From positions 1-36,324 of IMG/VR virus record IMGVR_UViG_3300027773_000188: a stretch of 36,324 nucleotides of DNA; one strand, 5' to 3'. A program made the position numbers and the translations under genes. Positions 7,248 through 15,794 of the stretch are shown here, one piece after another. This DNA comes from a virus. The notes below the pieces were generated by a model. It worked only from the letters and a program-made list of their open reading frames with translations. It made no database searches and had not been told where the DNA came from. The first letter of the stretch is position 1. Each line of letters starts with the position of its first letter.

Positions 7248-8786
7248 TTACCTCAAATAGTTATCCATTTTGGTGAATTCCCGGCCGACTTCCGACGCCG
7301 CCTCGAACTCCGGCACCCAGGGGGCGCCTTGCTCAATGGCATAGGTGAGCATGGCGCCGGCAATCGCGGCATCGCCGTGTCGCTGGCCGCCGTCGGCCCC
7401 CTTCGTGCGGATCGTGTCCGGAACTTTGGGAATCCCGCGCTCCATCCTCACCAGCCGATGATCGGCGAGGATGTCGGAGTCCTTTGCAAGCGTCATCGTT
7501 TTATCTTCCAGATGCGCCTTATATTTCGGCATCGCCTCCAGATACCATTTCGGCGTCGGCATGACCTGAAGGATGCGGGTGACGCCATAGCGCTGCATGG
7601 CGACCTCGGCAAGGTATTGGCCATTGCCGCGGGCGTCCATTGCGCCGCAAGCAAACCAGGGGACGCGATCGAGAAAATAAAAGAGAATCTGCCGCTGCTG
7701 CTCGAAAGGGACGTTCCGCAATTCGATCTCGCAGAGCGAGCGATAACGCAGCCGCTGCTCCTCGATGGCGGGTCGGATTACGCTAAGGTCGCCCGTCCGG
7801 CCGAAATCCTCCCCGAAGAAGACACGATGATTCGGATTGATCTTCCCCAAAACCGGATCGAGATGCTCCCTACACCAATCGAGCGCCGCCGCCTCGCGGA
7901 TCTCTTTGGACTCCTGCGCAAAGGCCGTCGAGCATTTCCAGCGAAGCACGGGGATTTCGGAATCCATGCAGCTCAAAACGAGCGCGCGGGTAAAATAGTT
8001 GCCGGAGCTGCCGGAGGGAATGCAAAACAATTCCTCATCGGCCGCATCGCCATAATCTCGGATAAGATTTGCGCGCCAGATTTCCTGCGCCTCCAGAGAC
8101 CATTCGCGGCCGAGGACCAGACAGATCCGCTGATAAAGCCCTTCCGCCAGCGCATCATCGAGGGTGACGCGGTGGAGCGAAAAACTTTTCTTCCCGGCGC
8201 GAATCTCTTGAACAAGATCATTGAATGGGTTATCTTCGCCGAAGTGCGTGGAGATAATCCGCAGCTTGCCCCCCCACATCAAGAGCGCCAAGCCGGCCTT
8301 GAGCATTCCTTCAAAGTCATCGTGGAAGGCGGCTTCATCAAAAACAAAGATCCCCTGCTTGGAGCGAAGGTTCCGGGGACACGATGAAAGCGCGGTGATT
8401 CGCCAGCCCGATTTGAACTCGATGTAAAAGGTATGGATCTCCTTGTCGCCATCTGCGATGACCTCTTCACCGACTGCGTCTGCTGCGAGCTGATAGGCGC
8501 GTGCCCACATCGCGCAATCTTGGATAAAGGTCCAGGCCATGTCCTTTCCATACCCGATATACCAGACATGGCTCCCCTTCCTCTTCGAAGCGTGGAGGGA
8601 GCAGTCAGACGCCTCTCCCCAGGAAAAACCGGTCCGGCGCGACTTCTCCGAGACCTTTACGGCCGCATCGTCGGAGACCCACCGCTGCTGATAAGGGAGG
8701 AGGATACCTCCTTCGATCTGGCGGAGGACCTCGAAATCCTGCTGCGGGTTGGCGCCGAAAATTTCTTTTGGATCAGTGACGGTCAA
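7248..8786 (-). CDS. Terminase large subunit (Mu gp28-like)
   Basis: This 512-residue protein is the DNA packaging motor. The N-terminal ATPase has an atypical Walker A (EKSRRTGFSW, residues 47-56) as in Mu gp28-type terminases, and a Walker B (IFVFDEAAFH, with Asp150 and Glu151). The C-terminal RNase H-like nuclease shows Asp-rich motifs: GEDFGRTGD, then GAMDARGNG, then a final HGDAAIA segment. It binds the portal, cuts phage DNA and pumps it into the head using ATP. In Mu-like phages the first cut lies in host DNA flanking the integrated phage. The gene begins immediately after the upstream zinc-finger gene. Confidence 0.93.
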   Translation of the reverse strand: MTVTDPKEIFGANPQQDFEVLRQIEGGILLPYQQRWVSDDAAVKVSEKSRRTGFSWGEASDCSLHASKRKGSHVWYIGYGKDMAWTFIQDCAMWARAYQLAADAVGEEVIADGDKEIHTFYIEFKSGWRITALSSCPRNLRSKQGIFVFDEAAFHDDFEGMLKAGLALLMWGGKLRIISTHFGEDNPFNDLVQEIRAGKKSFSLHRVTLDDALAEGLYQRICLVLGREWSLEAQEIWRANLIRDYGDAADEELFCIPSGSSGNYFTRALVLSCMDSEIPVLRWKCSTAFAQESKEIREAAALDWCREHLDPVLGKINPNHRVFFGEDFGRTGDLSVIRPAIEEQRLRYRSLCEIELRNVPFEQQRQILFYFLDRVPWFACGAMDARGNGQYLAEVAMQRYGVTRILQVMPTPKWYLEAMPKYKAHLEDKTMTLAKDSDILADHRLVRMERGIPKVPDTIRTKGADGGQRHGDAAIAGAMLTYAIEQGAPWVPEFEAASEVGREFTKMDNYLR

Positions 8787-9170
8787 TTAAAACTCCAGAG
8801 CCATGTTGGAAATGCCCATCGTGGTTCCCTGCTGGCGGCCGGGAAGAGCGACGATTTGCCGGCCGGACTTTAATTGGATGTAAGGGTTGCGGATCGGCCC
8901 CTCTTCTTTGAAGCCGAGCTTCCGGGCAACATTGGCCAGGAGCTGCGGCCGATCGGCGACCGGAATGGAATATAGGTCGACAACCTTCGGCTCCTTCTTC
9001 ATGGCCGGCTTCTTTTCGATCCGTTTCCGGATGATCGCCTTCCCCTTTTTGACAAGCGCATTATGGTATGCGATCCGGCATTTTCCCCCAGGACAAAACC
9101 TGATTTGACTGCCCCGTCTGCGCTTCTGAACCGGAAGTACCTTGTTGCAATAGTCACAAGTGGCGCTCAT
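8787..9170 (-). CDS. Small zinc-finger protein upstream of terminase
   Basis: The 127-residue protein begins at ATG 9170, chosen because an AGAGGGGG ribosome site precedes it; an in-frame ATG 21 bases further upstream lacks one. The N-terminus holds a Cys4-like zinc knuckle (CDYCNK near residues 5-10, then CPGGKC near 26-31) followed by AYHNALVKKGKA, a motif also seen in small phage DNA-binding zinc fingers. A Lys/Arg-rich linker follows, and the C-terminal half has no recognised domain. It lies directly against the terminase gene and could help in packaging or be a DNA-binding adaptor, but this is not shown. Confidence 0.6.
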   Translation of the reverse strand: MSATCDYCNKVLPVQKRRRGSQIRFCPGGKCRIAYHNALVKKGKAIIRKRIEKKPAMKKEPKVVDLYSIPVADRPQLLANVARKLGFKEEGPIRNPYIQLKSGRQIVALPGRQQGTTMGISNMALEF

Positions 9171-9260
9171 TTTTCCCCCTCTTTTTGGCACAAAGGCCTT
9201 TTCTAAAGCGTGTATACGCTTTGTGGCTATACCCCTAGCCGGTCTGGGCGAAATCAGCCC

Positions 9261-9785
9261 CTACGCGGCGATTCCCAAAATCTTCTTTTTGATCGCATCG
9301 GCCAGCTCGTCCGACAGACCTTCCGCCTTCGCCATCTTCCCGATCGCCTCGGCCTCTTTCGCGAGCTTGTCTTTGAAGTCCATCTTCAATTTTTCCCGCT
9401 GGACGCTGGAGGATTGAAGCCGGGCCAGCGCCATCATTACTTTGGATGCTTCTTCCTGCTGCATATTAGAGAGGACCGGGTCCATCAGATATTCCATGAT
9501 GTTATTGAGCGCCACAGTCACGGCCGCCTCTTCCAGATTCAGCCCGTCTCCCCCTGCCTCGCTGACGATCGCCTTCGCTTGCTCCTTTACGGCCTTAAAT
9601 CGATTTAGCTGCCCGACAAAGTCTTTGACCTCCCGGCCGACCGCCGCCCGGCTAATGTCCTGACCGAGTTGGCGCAACCAATCGGTAATCTCCTGAATGG
9701 TATGGCCCTCACCCACTTTCTGATAGAACACATCGCGTACATCGCGGGGCATCCTGGAAACCTTGCTATGCCGTCGGTTGCCCAT
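9261..9785 (-). CDS. Terminase small subunit-like protein (Mu gp27, DUF3486)
   Basis: This 174-residue, largely helical protein matches the DUF3486 family that includes Mu gp27. The start GNRRHSKVSRMPRDVRD, the helix-turn-helix-like stretch GHTIQEITDWLRQLG, and SRAAVGREVKDF are typical. The family is thought to be the DNA-recognition (small) terminase subunit for Mu-like packaging. The gene precedes the large terminase, separated by the zinc-finger gene and a 90-base gap that contains a short inverted repeat. It is joined to the upstream gene by a one-base overlap. Confidence 0.87.
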   Translation of the reverse strand: MGNRRHSKVSRMPRDVRDVFYQKVGEGHTIQEITDWLRQLGQDISRAAVGREVKDFVGQLNRFKAVKEQAKAIVSEAGGDGLNLEEAAVTVALNNIMEYLMDPVLSNMQQEEASKVMMALARLQSSSVQREKLKMDFKDKLAKEAEAIGKMAKAEGLSDELADAIKKKILGIAA

Positions 9786-10090
9786 TATTCGAGCGCCTCA
9801 TTGATGCCGGGGTCGCGACCGGTCGAATGCTGGATTAGATCCCGTCCTTTTTTAGTGAGGCGATGCAGCCATATATCTTTTGCAAAGACCCGGCTGTACA
9901 CGGTTCTGCTTTCGATATATTCTCCCTGCCGCAGATAGAGGCATTCCGAGGCGATCTCATCCTTGGTCACTTGATGGCCGGCATCGTTTACACCGAGGAA
10001 AATTAATCTCTCTGTAGTCCATTCCGGCAGGGCCTGTTCAAGCAGCTTGAGGATCCGATACCGCACCTCTTTATATTCCAAAGGCCTCAT
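9785..10090 (-). CDS. Winged-helix-like protein (Mu gp26 position)
   Basis: This 101-residue protein has the pattern of a winged helix: helices with YRILKLLEQA, then a KDEIASECLYL recognition-like stretch, then a beta hairpin and a final segment HRLTKKGRDLIQ that resembles the wing and C-terminal helix of small DNA-binding regulators. It occupies the place of Mu gp26, between the gp25-like and gp27-like genes. Its role could be in packaging regulation, but this is unproven. It overlaps the upstream gene by 4 bases. Confidence 0.6.
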   Translation of the reverse strand: MRPLEYKEVRYRILKLLEQALPEWTTERLIFLGVNDAGHQVTKDEIASECLYLRQGEYIESRTVYSRVFAKDIWLHRLTKKGRDLIQHSTGRDPGINEALE

Positions 10091-10416
10091 CCCTTCTCTC
10101 CCCCCATTCTGAGCATCCCCTGAATTTCACTGACCTGCTCATTGACCTTGTCGAGCTTGTTATCGAAGCGCGATACCTTCAGCAGATAATCCTCCCGCAG
10201 CGGAAAGAGCTGTGGGGCAGCCTCTTTATAATCGGCGAGATCTTTCGTAACGCTAGTGATCTTCTCATCCTGGGCCTCCTCTTTCCTGTCCTGCCGTTCA
10301 AGATGGTTCTTCAAGGCCAGATAGAGCAGTGTGCCGACTATAGATGTGACAATCTGCAAAACAAACATCAGTAGCGCAAAACCGATCTGGAGCCAAAAGA
10401 CCATACTTGAATCCAT
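10087..10416 (-). CDS. Membrane-anchored coiled-coil protein (Mu gp25/DUF2730-like)
   Basis: The protein has 109 residues from ATG 10416, the start selected by an AGGAGAA ribosome site; longer frames upstream would have no such site. Residues about 4-28 form one hydrophobic membrane helix (WLQIGFALLMFVLQIVTSIVG), followed by a charged coiled coil of about 70 residues. This is the usual build of the DUF2730 family that includes Mu gp25. The family occurs between the lysis genes and terminase genes; an inner-membrane spanin-like role has been considered for such proteins because of the same topology, and together with the downstream small lipoprotein that would be worth testing. Confidence 0.7.
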   Translation of the reverse strand: MDSSMVFWLQIGFALLMFVLQIVTSIVGTLLYLALKNHLERQDRKEEAQDEKITSVTKDLADYKEAAPQLFPLREDYLLKVSRFDNKLDKVNEQVSEIQGMLRMGGEKG

Positions 10417-10424
10417 TTGTTCTC

Positions 10425-10625
10425 CTATTTGCAGAGCGTGTCGATGTTGATCTCGCCCTCGAATTTCGTGCCCTTTAAAACCTCCTTGGAGCCGGCCGGA
10501 TCGGCGCAAATGATTTTCACCAGATCATCGGACGCCTTTTGCTTTTCATTTTGCGGGAGCAACCCGGCGACCGTGCTGCATGCGGCGAACGTGACGAACA
10601 GGGCGAACAGAGCGATATTTTTCAT
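10425..10625 (-). CDS. Small phage lipoprotein next to membrane coiled-coil protein
   Basis: This 66-residue protein has a clear lipoprotein signal peptide (MKNIALFALFVTFAAC, lipobox FAAC). The mature part is short and contains two further cysteines, one of them two residues from the end. It ends 8 bases ahead of the DUF2730-like membrane protein. That arrangement of a lipoprotein gene with a one-helix coiled-coil membrane protein recalls an outer/inner spanin pair, but the mature part is not Pro-rich as in classic Rz1. Function remains open. Confidence 0.6.
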   Translation of the reverse strand: MKNIALFALFVTFAACSTVAGLLPQNEKQKASDDLVKIICADPAGSKEVLKGTKFEGEINIDTLCK

Positions 10626-10640
10626 AATTGCCTCCTTGGG

Positions 10641-11135
10641 CTAGGGAACCATTTGTAAGTTTTCGACGGTGAAGACCAGCTCATATTTTCCATAGCCGGT
10701 GCCTCCGTCCGGTTTGTTCCATGTCCATTCGAAAAGGGCTTTATGCTTTTCGAAGGTAGCGGTTCCAATGGCAATATTATCGAGTGTGTCCATCGTCCAA
10801 TTCAGCATCCCGGAGAGGACGTCTATCACACAGCCATTCGCGTTCAGCACGTTTTGCTTGTTGCGGCCGTTGATTACCGTGCCGGTGGCCGCGTCATACA
10901 AAGTCAGTGTGAGGGTAGCGATCTGATCGGCGGTGAGGGGATTGCCGTTCTGATCGACCACCTGTATCGTCAGCGGCCGCGTTTGCCGCTCGGCGATCTT
11001 GTCGGTGAGGATCGTCCGATAATTCAAGACGGTCAGCTGCGGATTAATCAGCTTCACCAGCACCGGACCGGAAGGAGAAGACCCGCCTCCTCCTCCGCCA
11101 CCGCCACCCGCATTCGATAAAATCAGAATGCCCAA
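10641..11135 (-). CDS. Beta-rich phage structural protein, TTG start
   Basis: This 164-residue protein begins with TTG at 11135, directly after the stop of the upstream gene and downstream of a GAGGAAG site. Residues 10-18 are a run of glycines. The remaining part is rich in beta strands and includes RPLTIQVVDQNGNPLT followed by ATLTLTLYDAATG and a late GTATFEKHKALFEWTW. This matches the layout of receptor-binding or baseplate accessory domains that read as an immunoglobulin-like fold. It has no signal peptide, unlike its upstream neighbours. The likely role is a fibre or baseplate accessory protein, but I do not recognise a specific family. Confidence 0.55.
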   Translation of the reverse strand: MGILILSNAGGGGGGGGGSSPSGPVLVKLINPQLTVLNYRTILTDKIAERQTRPLTIQVVDQNGNPLTADQIATLTLTLYDAATGTVINGRNKQNVLNANGCVIDVLSGMLNWTMDTLDNIAIGTATFEKHKALFEWTWNKPDGGTGYGKYELVFTVENLQMVP

Positions 11136-11318
11136 TTACTTCCTCGCCTTCTCGATAATGGTGAAGCCGGCATTTTCAAGCTGGGTGAGGATTGCCTTCC
11201 AGCTCCATTCATCCAGGATCACCAGCCCCTTTAAATTTTGCGCGGCGAGCTCCGGAGAGTCGACCGGATGCTGCACTTGCAGCCCGGCTAATTTATTGAT
11301 TAGCTGATCGCTCGTCAT
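11136..11318 (-). CDS. Small hypothetical protein coupled to fibre-like gene
   Basis: The frame starts at ATG 11318, overlapping the stop of the fibre-like gene by 4 bases (ATGA), and encodes 60 residues: MTSDQLINKLAGLQ at the start, helical, and ending in FTIIEKARK. No signal peptide, cysteine or known motif is visible. The tight coupling on both sides (the next gene starts on the base after its stop) supports that it is real. Small proteins at this place after a tail fibre can be assembly chaperones, but that is only positional reasoning. Confidence 0.6.
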   Translation of the reverse strand: MTSDQLINKLAGLQVQHPVDSPELAAQNLKGLVILDEWSWKAILTQLENAGFTIIEKARK

Positions 11319-14300
11319 TTGTTCACAATCGCAAAGGTGTCGCCGACCTGCGGCGTACCGGTGAGCCCCGGCGAGACAAGCTGCAAGCAGCCCCCTGCGG
11401 CCGTCAGCGCATAGCCATTGATCGTGGCGTTCTGGCCGGAGAGATTCCCGGATGTCATCTTGATCAGCTGGGGAGATTTCCAAGCATTCGGCGCCGTCTG
11501 ATTGAGCGATGTAGCAAAAACCGTCGCGGAATTCACCCCGCCGTTGCAGCCCGATCCGCCCGCGACGACGGCGCCGGTCGGCAGCCCCGAGGCGTTCTCA
11601 TCGATCGCATTGGTGGCAAATTTGGAATTGGTGATCACCCCATTATCGAGGCCGCCAATTTGCGATCGGACCAGGCCGGCGGTAAAGGTCAGCGGAGACG
11701 GGATCTTTGTATTGAACGCAGAGGAGGAGACCAGCGTCCCGGTGTCGGCCGTATGCCGATCCCAAAGACCGGTATTGCTCGGCGCGTTGCAGGCGCCGAT
11801 CCCATTGCAGAGATAGCCATTGATCAAGGCGATTGTGGCATTATCCGGCGCGGTATAGGAGGAGGCCGCCATGCGGGAGTTGATCGCGGCGTTGATGTAA
11901 TTTCCAATCAGATACCCCGCCGTGCCGGGGGCATAGGCGCCAGGGACGGCGGTGGCCAAAGGATCGCCGGCACTTCCCGCGGAGTTAATCTTACTCCCGA
12001 TCGTCCCCGCCGAATTAAACGAGGTGGCCGTGGCATTAAGCACCGAGGTGGCCGGATCTTGGCCCGAAGCATATCCGCCGACGGTGACGTTGCCCGCCGC
12101 CTGCCGGCTGGCGATCGTCGCGTTGATATTGTTCCCGATAATATTGCCCGCGGTTCCCGATCCATAGGAGCCGGGAAGTGGGGTGGCCCAGGGGTCGCCC
12201 GCGGTGCCGGCAGCGTTAATCTTGGCGCCGATCGTTCCGGCCGAGTTGAAGCCGCTCGCTGTCGCGGTCAAAACAGAGGTCGCCGGATCTTGTCCCGAAG
12301 CATAAGCGCCGACCGTCACATTGCCGGAGGGCTGGCGGGAAGAGACCGTCGTGTCGAGATTGGGCGCCACCGTGGAGTTGATCACCCCGGCCCCCGCCGC
12401 CTGCATGTTCGCGTCGACTCTTCCGCCGATCAAATTATTGATCGCTGAGCCATTGATCTTTGCGAGATCGGTCCGGCCGTTGGCGTCCACCGAGAGGGAA
12501 TTCCCATGCGTCACCGGCCGCAGGTTGTCGCACTGCGGCGCCGGAACGATGTCGAAGTAATCCCCCACCGAGATGAAGGCGCTGATATCTTCTCGCGTCA
12601 CGACTTGCAATGTGGAGAAGGTCGTGCTTTCAATGCAGGAGGATTTTTCAATCGCCCGATCGCTGGCGCGGTAGACCTGGATCAGATGGAATTTATCCCA
12701 TTGACCATCCGTAGTGATCCCCGTCGAGAGGGTCAATGTGGTTCCGCTCTTCGCCGTGATCGTTCCGGCCGGCTTCACCGCCTTCGGTCCAATGCCATCA
12801 TCCGCAATGGAGACATTCCCCGAGCTCAATGCTATTTGTCCGGTACCGATGCCGTTGGAGAGGAGCACAGAGGCACCGATATCGCGGGCGGTCAGCAGTG
12901 TTCCTCCCATATATTTGGCGCTGACGTTGAGGACATTGTTGCTGTCCAGCGTGATTGCCGTCCCAAGCGTCTTGCCCAGATCGACCCGACCGGAGCCGTC
13001 GATCGAGAGGCTGGAGAAATTGGCCGGCAGCGTGAAGGTGGCCATGCGAGAGCTGACCGTCGCGTTGAGATTGTTGCCGATGATATTTCCGGCGGTGCCC
13101 GCTCCATACGAGCCAGGGAGTGCGGTCGCCCAGGGATCACCCGCGGTGCCGGCGGCATTGATCTTGGCGCCGATCGTCCCCGCCGAGTTGAAGCTGCTCG
13201 CTGTCGCGGTCAAAACAGAGGTCGCCGGATCTTGTCCCGAAGCATAGGCACCGACTTGCGCATCCACTCGGCCGCCAATTAGATTATTGATGGCTGAGCC
13301 GTTCACTTTGGAGAGATCGGTCCGGCCGTTGGCATCGACCAAAAGTTGGTTCTGGTGAGTGATCGGCCGCAGATTGTCGCAAGCCATTGAGGGGAGGAAA
13401 TCAAATTTATCGCCCACGGTGATCAAGGCGCTGATATCCTCCCTCGTGACAACCTGCAGGGAAGAAAGGGTCGTTCCGGTAATACAGCTGGACGCCTCCG
13501 TCGAACCATCCGAAGGTTTGTAAACCGAGATCATCCAGAAGTTATTGTATTGGTTGTCCGCCAAAATCCCGCCCGAAACGGTCAGCGTCGTCCCACTCTT
13601 CGCGCTGATTGTCCCGGTGGACTGGAAGCAAAGCGGACAGATCGCATCATTCTGCAGAAGCACCTTTCCTCCGGAGAGCGATATCTGATTCGCCCCGGTG
13701 CCGCTTTGCACCTTCACCGCATTGTTCACATCGGTGGTCGGAAGACCACCGTTTGATCCCGGCGCGATATTCGGAAGCGCGGTTTTCACGAGCATCCCGA
13801 AACTGTTCGCTGTGGTGTTGTTCGCGGTCAATTGATCCCATACCGCCTGCGCGTTCTGCGCGGCGGTCGGTGCCGATCCTCCTCCGCCCCCGGAAGCAAA
13901 ATATGAAAGTGGGATCATGAAGACGCTGGTATTATCCGGCGTGATGGTCCAAGCCGTGTCGACCGTGGCGACCTTGGTCGCCCCGACATAGCCAGTGATC
14001 TGGCGCGGCACTTGCCCTGCGCCTGTGCCGCCGGTGATCATGATCGCGGCATTCAAATAAGCATTATCGGTAGCGCTGGCGCTCGCATCGAGCGTGATGG
14101 TGGTCGCGGTGCCCGCTTGCGCCGTGCCGGAGCGGACGACGATCTCTCTTTGTCCGAAGCTGCCGTTGCTTACATGGCTCGATCGGCTCGCATCCCAGAC
14201 GGCATTCTCGACCGAGGTCTTCATGGTGGAGGTGAGATCGCCGGAGACCGGAACGGCGCCATTGGCGGCGCGAAGATCGACATCGGTTAGATCGATATTT

Positions 14301-14722
14301 AAGACGGCCGGGACAACATTTAGGGCAGTGGTCGTCTCTTCCCTGCATTGAATTCTGACCCGATCGACGCCAGAGGCCAATGCCGCATCGGGAATATCCA
14401 AACGGTATTCTCCGGGATCGTGCGTGGAGTCTCTCTCCACAAATCCACCAGAAGTATAAGCGCCTCCTGTGGTTTGGGTGGCGAGGATGATTTGGGTTGG
14501 AGTGCCTGTTGCCCCGCGGGTGTAGTAACAAGCGAAATTGGTGGAATTGTAAACGAGGCCTGTTTTACCGGCCCCGGCATTCGAGGAGCTATCCCAAATA
14601 TGGAAGTCAACGGATTGGCTGGTCGCCCCTTTATGGAAAGAGAAATATTCCGAAGCCTGCGCCGGCAGAAGCGACGCCAGAAGCAAGACCATCACTAGAA
14701 GCCCGATTATTTTTTTCCGCAT
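11315..14722 (-). CDS. Large repeat-rich fibre-like protein with signal peptide
   Basis: The protein has 1135 residues from ATG 14722; I prefer this start over one four codons upstream because the GGAGAGG ribosome site lies between the two. Residues 1-23 form a Sec signal peptide ending near AQA. The following domain (FHKGATSQSVDF through DIPDAALASG) is a beta-sandwich also common in phage tail-tip and fibre proteins. The rest is built from internal repeats: three copies of about 70 residues (GQDPATSVL ... GTIGAKINAAG ... GTAGNIIG) and a duplicated block of about 120 residues with VVTREDIS and VDANGRTDL. No enzyme motif is visible. It may be a secreted adhesin or a fibre; the signal peptide argues for export across the inner membrane. 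Confidence 0.72.
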   Translation of the reverse strand: MRKKIIGLLVMVLLLASLLPAQASEYFSFHKGATSQSVDFHIWDSSSNAGAGKTGLVYNSTNFACYYTRGATGTPTQIILATQTTGGAYTSGGFVERDSTHDPGEYRLDIPDAALASGVDRVRIQCREETTTALNVVPAVLNIDLTDVDLRAANGAVPVSGDLTSTMKTSVENAVWDASRSSHVSNGSFGQREIVVRSGTAQAGTATTITLDASASATDNAYLNAAIMITGGTGAGQVPRQITGYVGATKVATVDTAWTITPDNTSVFMIPLSYFASGGGGGSAPTAAQNAQAVWDQLTANNTTANSFGMLVKTALPNIAPGSNGGLPTTDVNNAVKVQSGTGANQISLSGGKVLLQNDAICPLCFQSTGTISAKSGTTLTVSGGILADNQYNNFWMISVYKPSDGSTEASSCITGTTLSSLQVVTREDISALITVGDKFDFLPSMACDNLRPITHQNQLLVDANGRTDLSKVNGSAINNLIGGRVDAQVGAYASGQDPATSVLTATASSFNSAGTIGAKINAAGTAGDPWATALPGSYGAGTAGNIIGNNLNATVSSRMATFTLPANFSSLSIDGSGRVDLGKTLGTAITLDSNNVLNVSAKYMGGTLLTARDIGASVLLSNGIGTGQIALSSGNVSIADDGIGPKAVKPAGTITAKSGTTLTLSTGITTDGQWDKFHLIQVYRASDRAIEKSSCIESTTFSTLQVVTREDISAFISVGDYFDIVPAPQCDNLRPVTHGNSLSVDANGRTDLAKINGSAINNLIGGRVDANMQAAGAGVINSTVAPNLDTTVSSRQPSGNVTVGAYASGQDPATSVLTATASGFNSAGTIGAKINAAGTAGDPWATPLPGSYGSGTAGNIIGNNINATIASRQAAGNVTVGGYASGQDPATSVLNATATSFNSAGTIGSKINSAGSAGDPLATAVPGAYAPGTAGYLIGNYINAAINSRMAASSYTAPDNATIALINGYLCNGIGACNAPSNTGLWDRHTADTGTLVSSSAFNTKIPSPLTFTAGLVRSQIGGLDNGVITNSKFATNAIDENASGLPTGAVVAGGSGCNGGVNSATVFATSLNQTAPNAWKSPQLIKMTSGNLSGQNATINGYALTAAGGCLQLVSPGLTGTPQVGDTFAIVNK
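11870..13253 (-). repeat. Internal tandem-type repeats of fibre-like gene
   Basis: Within the fibre-like gene three long copies of a unit of about 210 bases occur near 11870-12090, 12100-12312 and 13040-13253. Each encodes GQDPATSVL, then GTIGAKIN and then GTAGN/YxIGN. The second and first copies share long identical stretches, for example around the GGATCTTGTCCCGAAGC motif. A longer block containing VVTREDIS and VDANGRTDL is duplicated as well (near 12390-12790 and 13260-13700). Such repeats allow length change by recombination. Confidence 0.75.
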
Positions 14723-14740
14723 AATCCTCTCCATATTGTC

Positions 14741-14794
14741 TTATCGACCTCTCAAACCCTTCATCCGCGCACCCCGCACCGACAACGCCCCGCC
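14741..14794 (-). repeat. Direct repeat encoding shared C-terminal tail (copy A)
   Basis: The last 54 bases of the 345-residue protein gene are almost identical to the last 54 bases of the 328-residue protein gene at 15795-15848, with one visible mismatch (base 14771 A against G in the other copy). They encode the same 17 residues. The sequences immediately upstream are unrelated apart from a Gly/Ser-rich linker, so the repeat is confined to the tail. Confidence 0.9.
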
Positions 14795-15778
14795 CGAGCT
14801 GCCACCGCTTAGAGAGAAAGCGTTGGAGTAAACCTGATTGGAATCCTTCACGCACGTCCAATAAGGTCCGCCGCCCGCCGGAAGACTGACTTTGATTGCT
14901 ATAGCCGAGTCTGAAATATTCGTTAGCTCTTGCCGGACAACGGTCCCCGCGCCACAGATCGAGGATGTATTGATCTCCACCGTGGGTCCATATATCTGCG
15001 TCGAACCCCAAGAGAATGCATCCATCCAAGTGGTAATATCGACTGCTTGAGATGCGCCAATATTGACCATGCCGATCAGAATGGTATTAATGGAATCAGT
15101 AATTCCCGGATCTAAAGAAAGGAGCTGTTGCCCTTCTACCCAATACTCGTTGAGTCGGGGAGAGCTCGATTTCCAATGGCCCATGAAGTCGTACCATCTT
15201 TGCGGTTGGAATTGGCCGGTTGGATTATTCACTTCCGAATGCGGATTGCCGTATTTAAAGCTCCAATAATCTGAGTAGGTGCAGGTCGCATCCCATCCCA
15301 AATCGACATAATAATTATTCAAATCGTAGAACTGTTTTAGAAAGCTATCCGGCCAGCAGCCTGAATTAAGCTGCATCGCAATATAGGCGTGAAACCAAAC
15401 ATCCTGACCGGAGGAGTTGGGAACGCCATTATAAGAAGTGCAAGGGGTCGGCGCTGCGCAAACTGGCGGGGGTGTATGATTAATCTCGAATTTAATCGAC
15501 TTTGAACCATGAATTTTAAACGTGGAATCATAGCTGCCTCCGCACGGACCTTGCCCGCAATACCCGTCCGCACTCGGATTGCTTCCTTCAAAGCTGAAGG
15601 AGTTCGCATTTGTCGTGAAATAGGAATCCCAATTTGTTTTATCCCAAGCAATCAGATTCGAACCGCTGATTGTTAGCGCCGATCCGTTCGTCACGGAGCC
15701 GGAGCTTCCACTAATCGTCGGCGCGGCTTGTGCCGCATGAGAAAACAAAAGAAAGATAAGGATGATTTGAATAATCAA
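14741..15778 (-). CDS. Secreted lectin/lyase-like protein with basic C-terminal tail
   Basis: This 345-residue protein starts with a signal peptide (MIIQIILIFLLFSHAAQA). Residues about 19-42 look like the first strands of an IPT/TIG-type or similar Ig-like domain. The large middle part is rich in Trp, Tyr, Ser and Gly, with segments such as SIKFEINHT, DVWFHAYIAM and EYWVEGQQLLSLD that resemble the jelly-roll (concanavalin A-like) fold of polysaccharide lyases and lectins. A Ser/Gly linker leads to the C-terminal tail ALSVRGARMKGLRGR, which the neighbouring 328-residue protein also has. A carbohydrate-binding or -cleaving role outside the cytoplasm is likely, but I do not recognise a precise family. 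Confidence 0.65.
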   Translation of the reverse strand: MIIQIILIFLLFSHAAQAAPTISGSSGSVTNGSALTISGSNLIAWDKTNWDSYFTTNANSFSFEGSNPSADGYCGQGPCGGSYDSTFKIHGSKSIKFEINHTPPPVCAAPTPCTSYNGVPNSSGQDVWFHAYIAMQLNSGCWPDSFLKQFYDLNNYYVDLGWDATCTYSDYWSFKYGNPHSEVNNPTGQFQPQRWYDFMGHWKSSSPRLNEYWVEGQQLLSLDPGITDSINTILIGMVNIGASQAVDITTWMDAFSWGSTQIYGPTVEINTSSICGAGTVVRQELTNISDSAIAIKVSLPAGGGPYWTCVKDSNQVYSNAFSLSGGSSGGALSVRGARMKGLRGR

Positions 15779-15794
15779 AACTGCTCCCTTTTAA

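Noticed and set aside
7236-8387. Plus-strand open frame of 383 codons
   Set aside because: It is antisense to the large terminase, which has clear motifs; no recognisable domain in the antisense frame.
9205-9222. Inverted repeat AAAGCG/CGCTTT ahead of the terminase genes as a terminator
   Set aside because: Only six pairs and no T run in the direction of transcription; may be chance or a binding site.
12892-13158. Overlapping minus-strand frame inside the fibre-like gene
   Set aside because: A second-frame shadow of the repeat region with no ribosome site.
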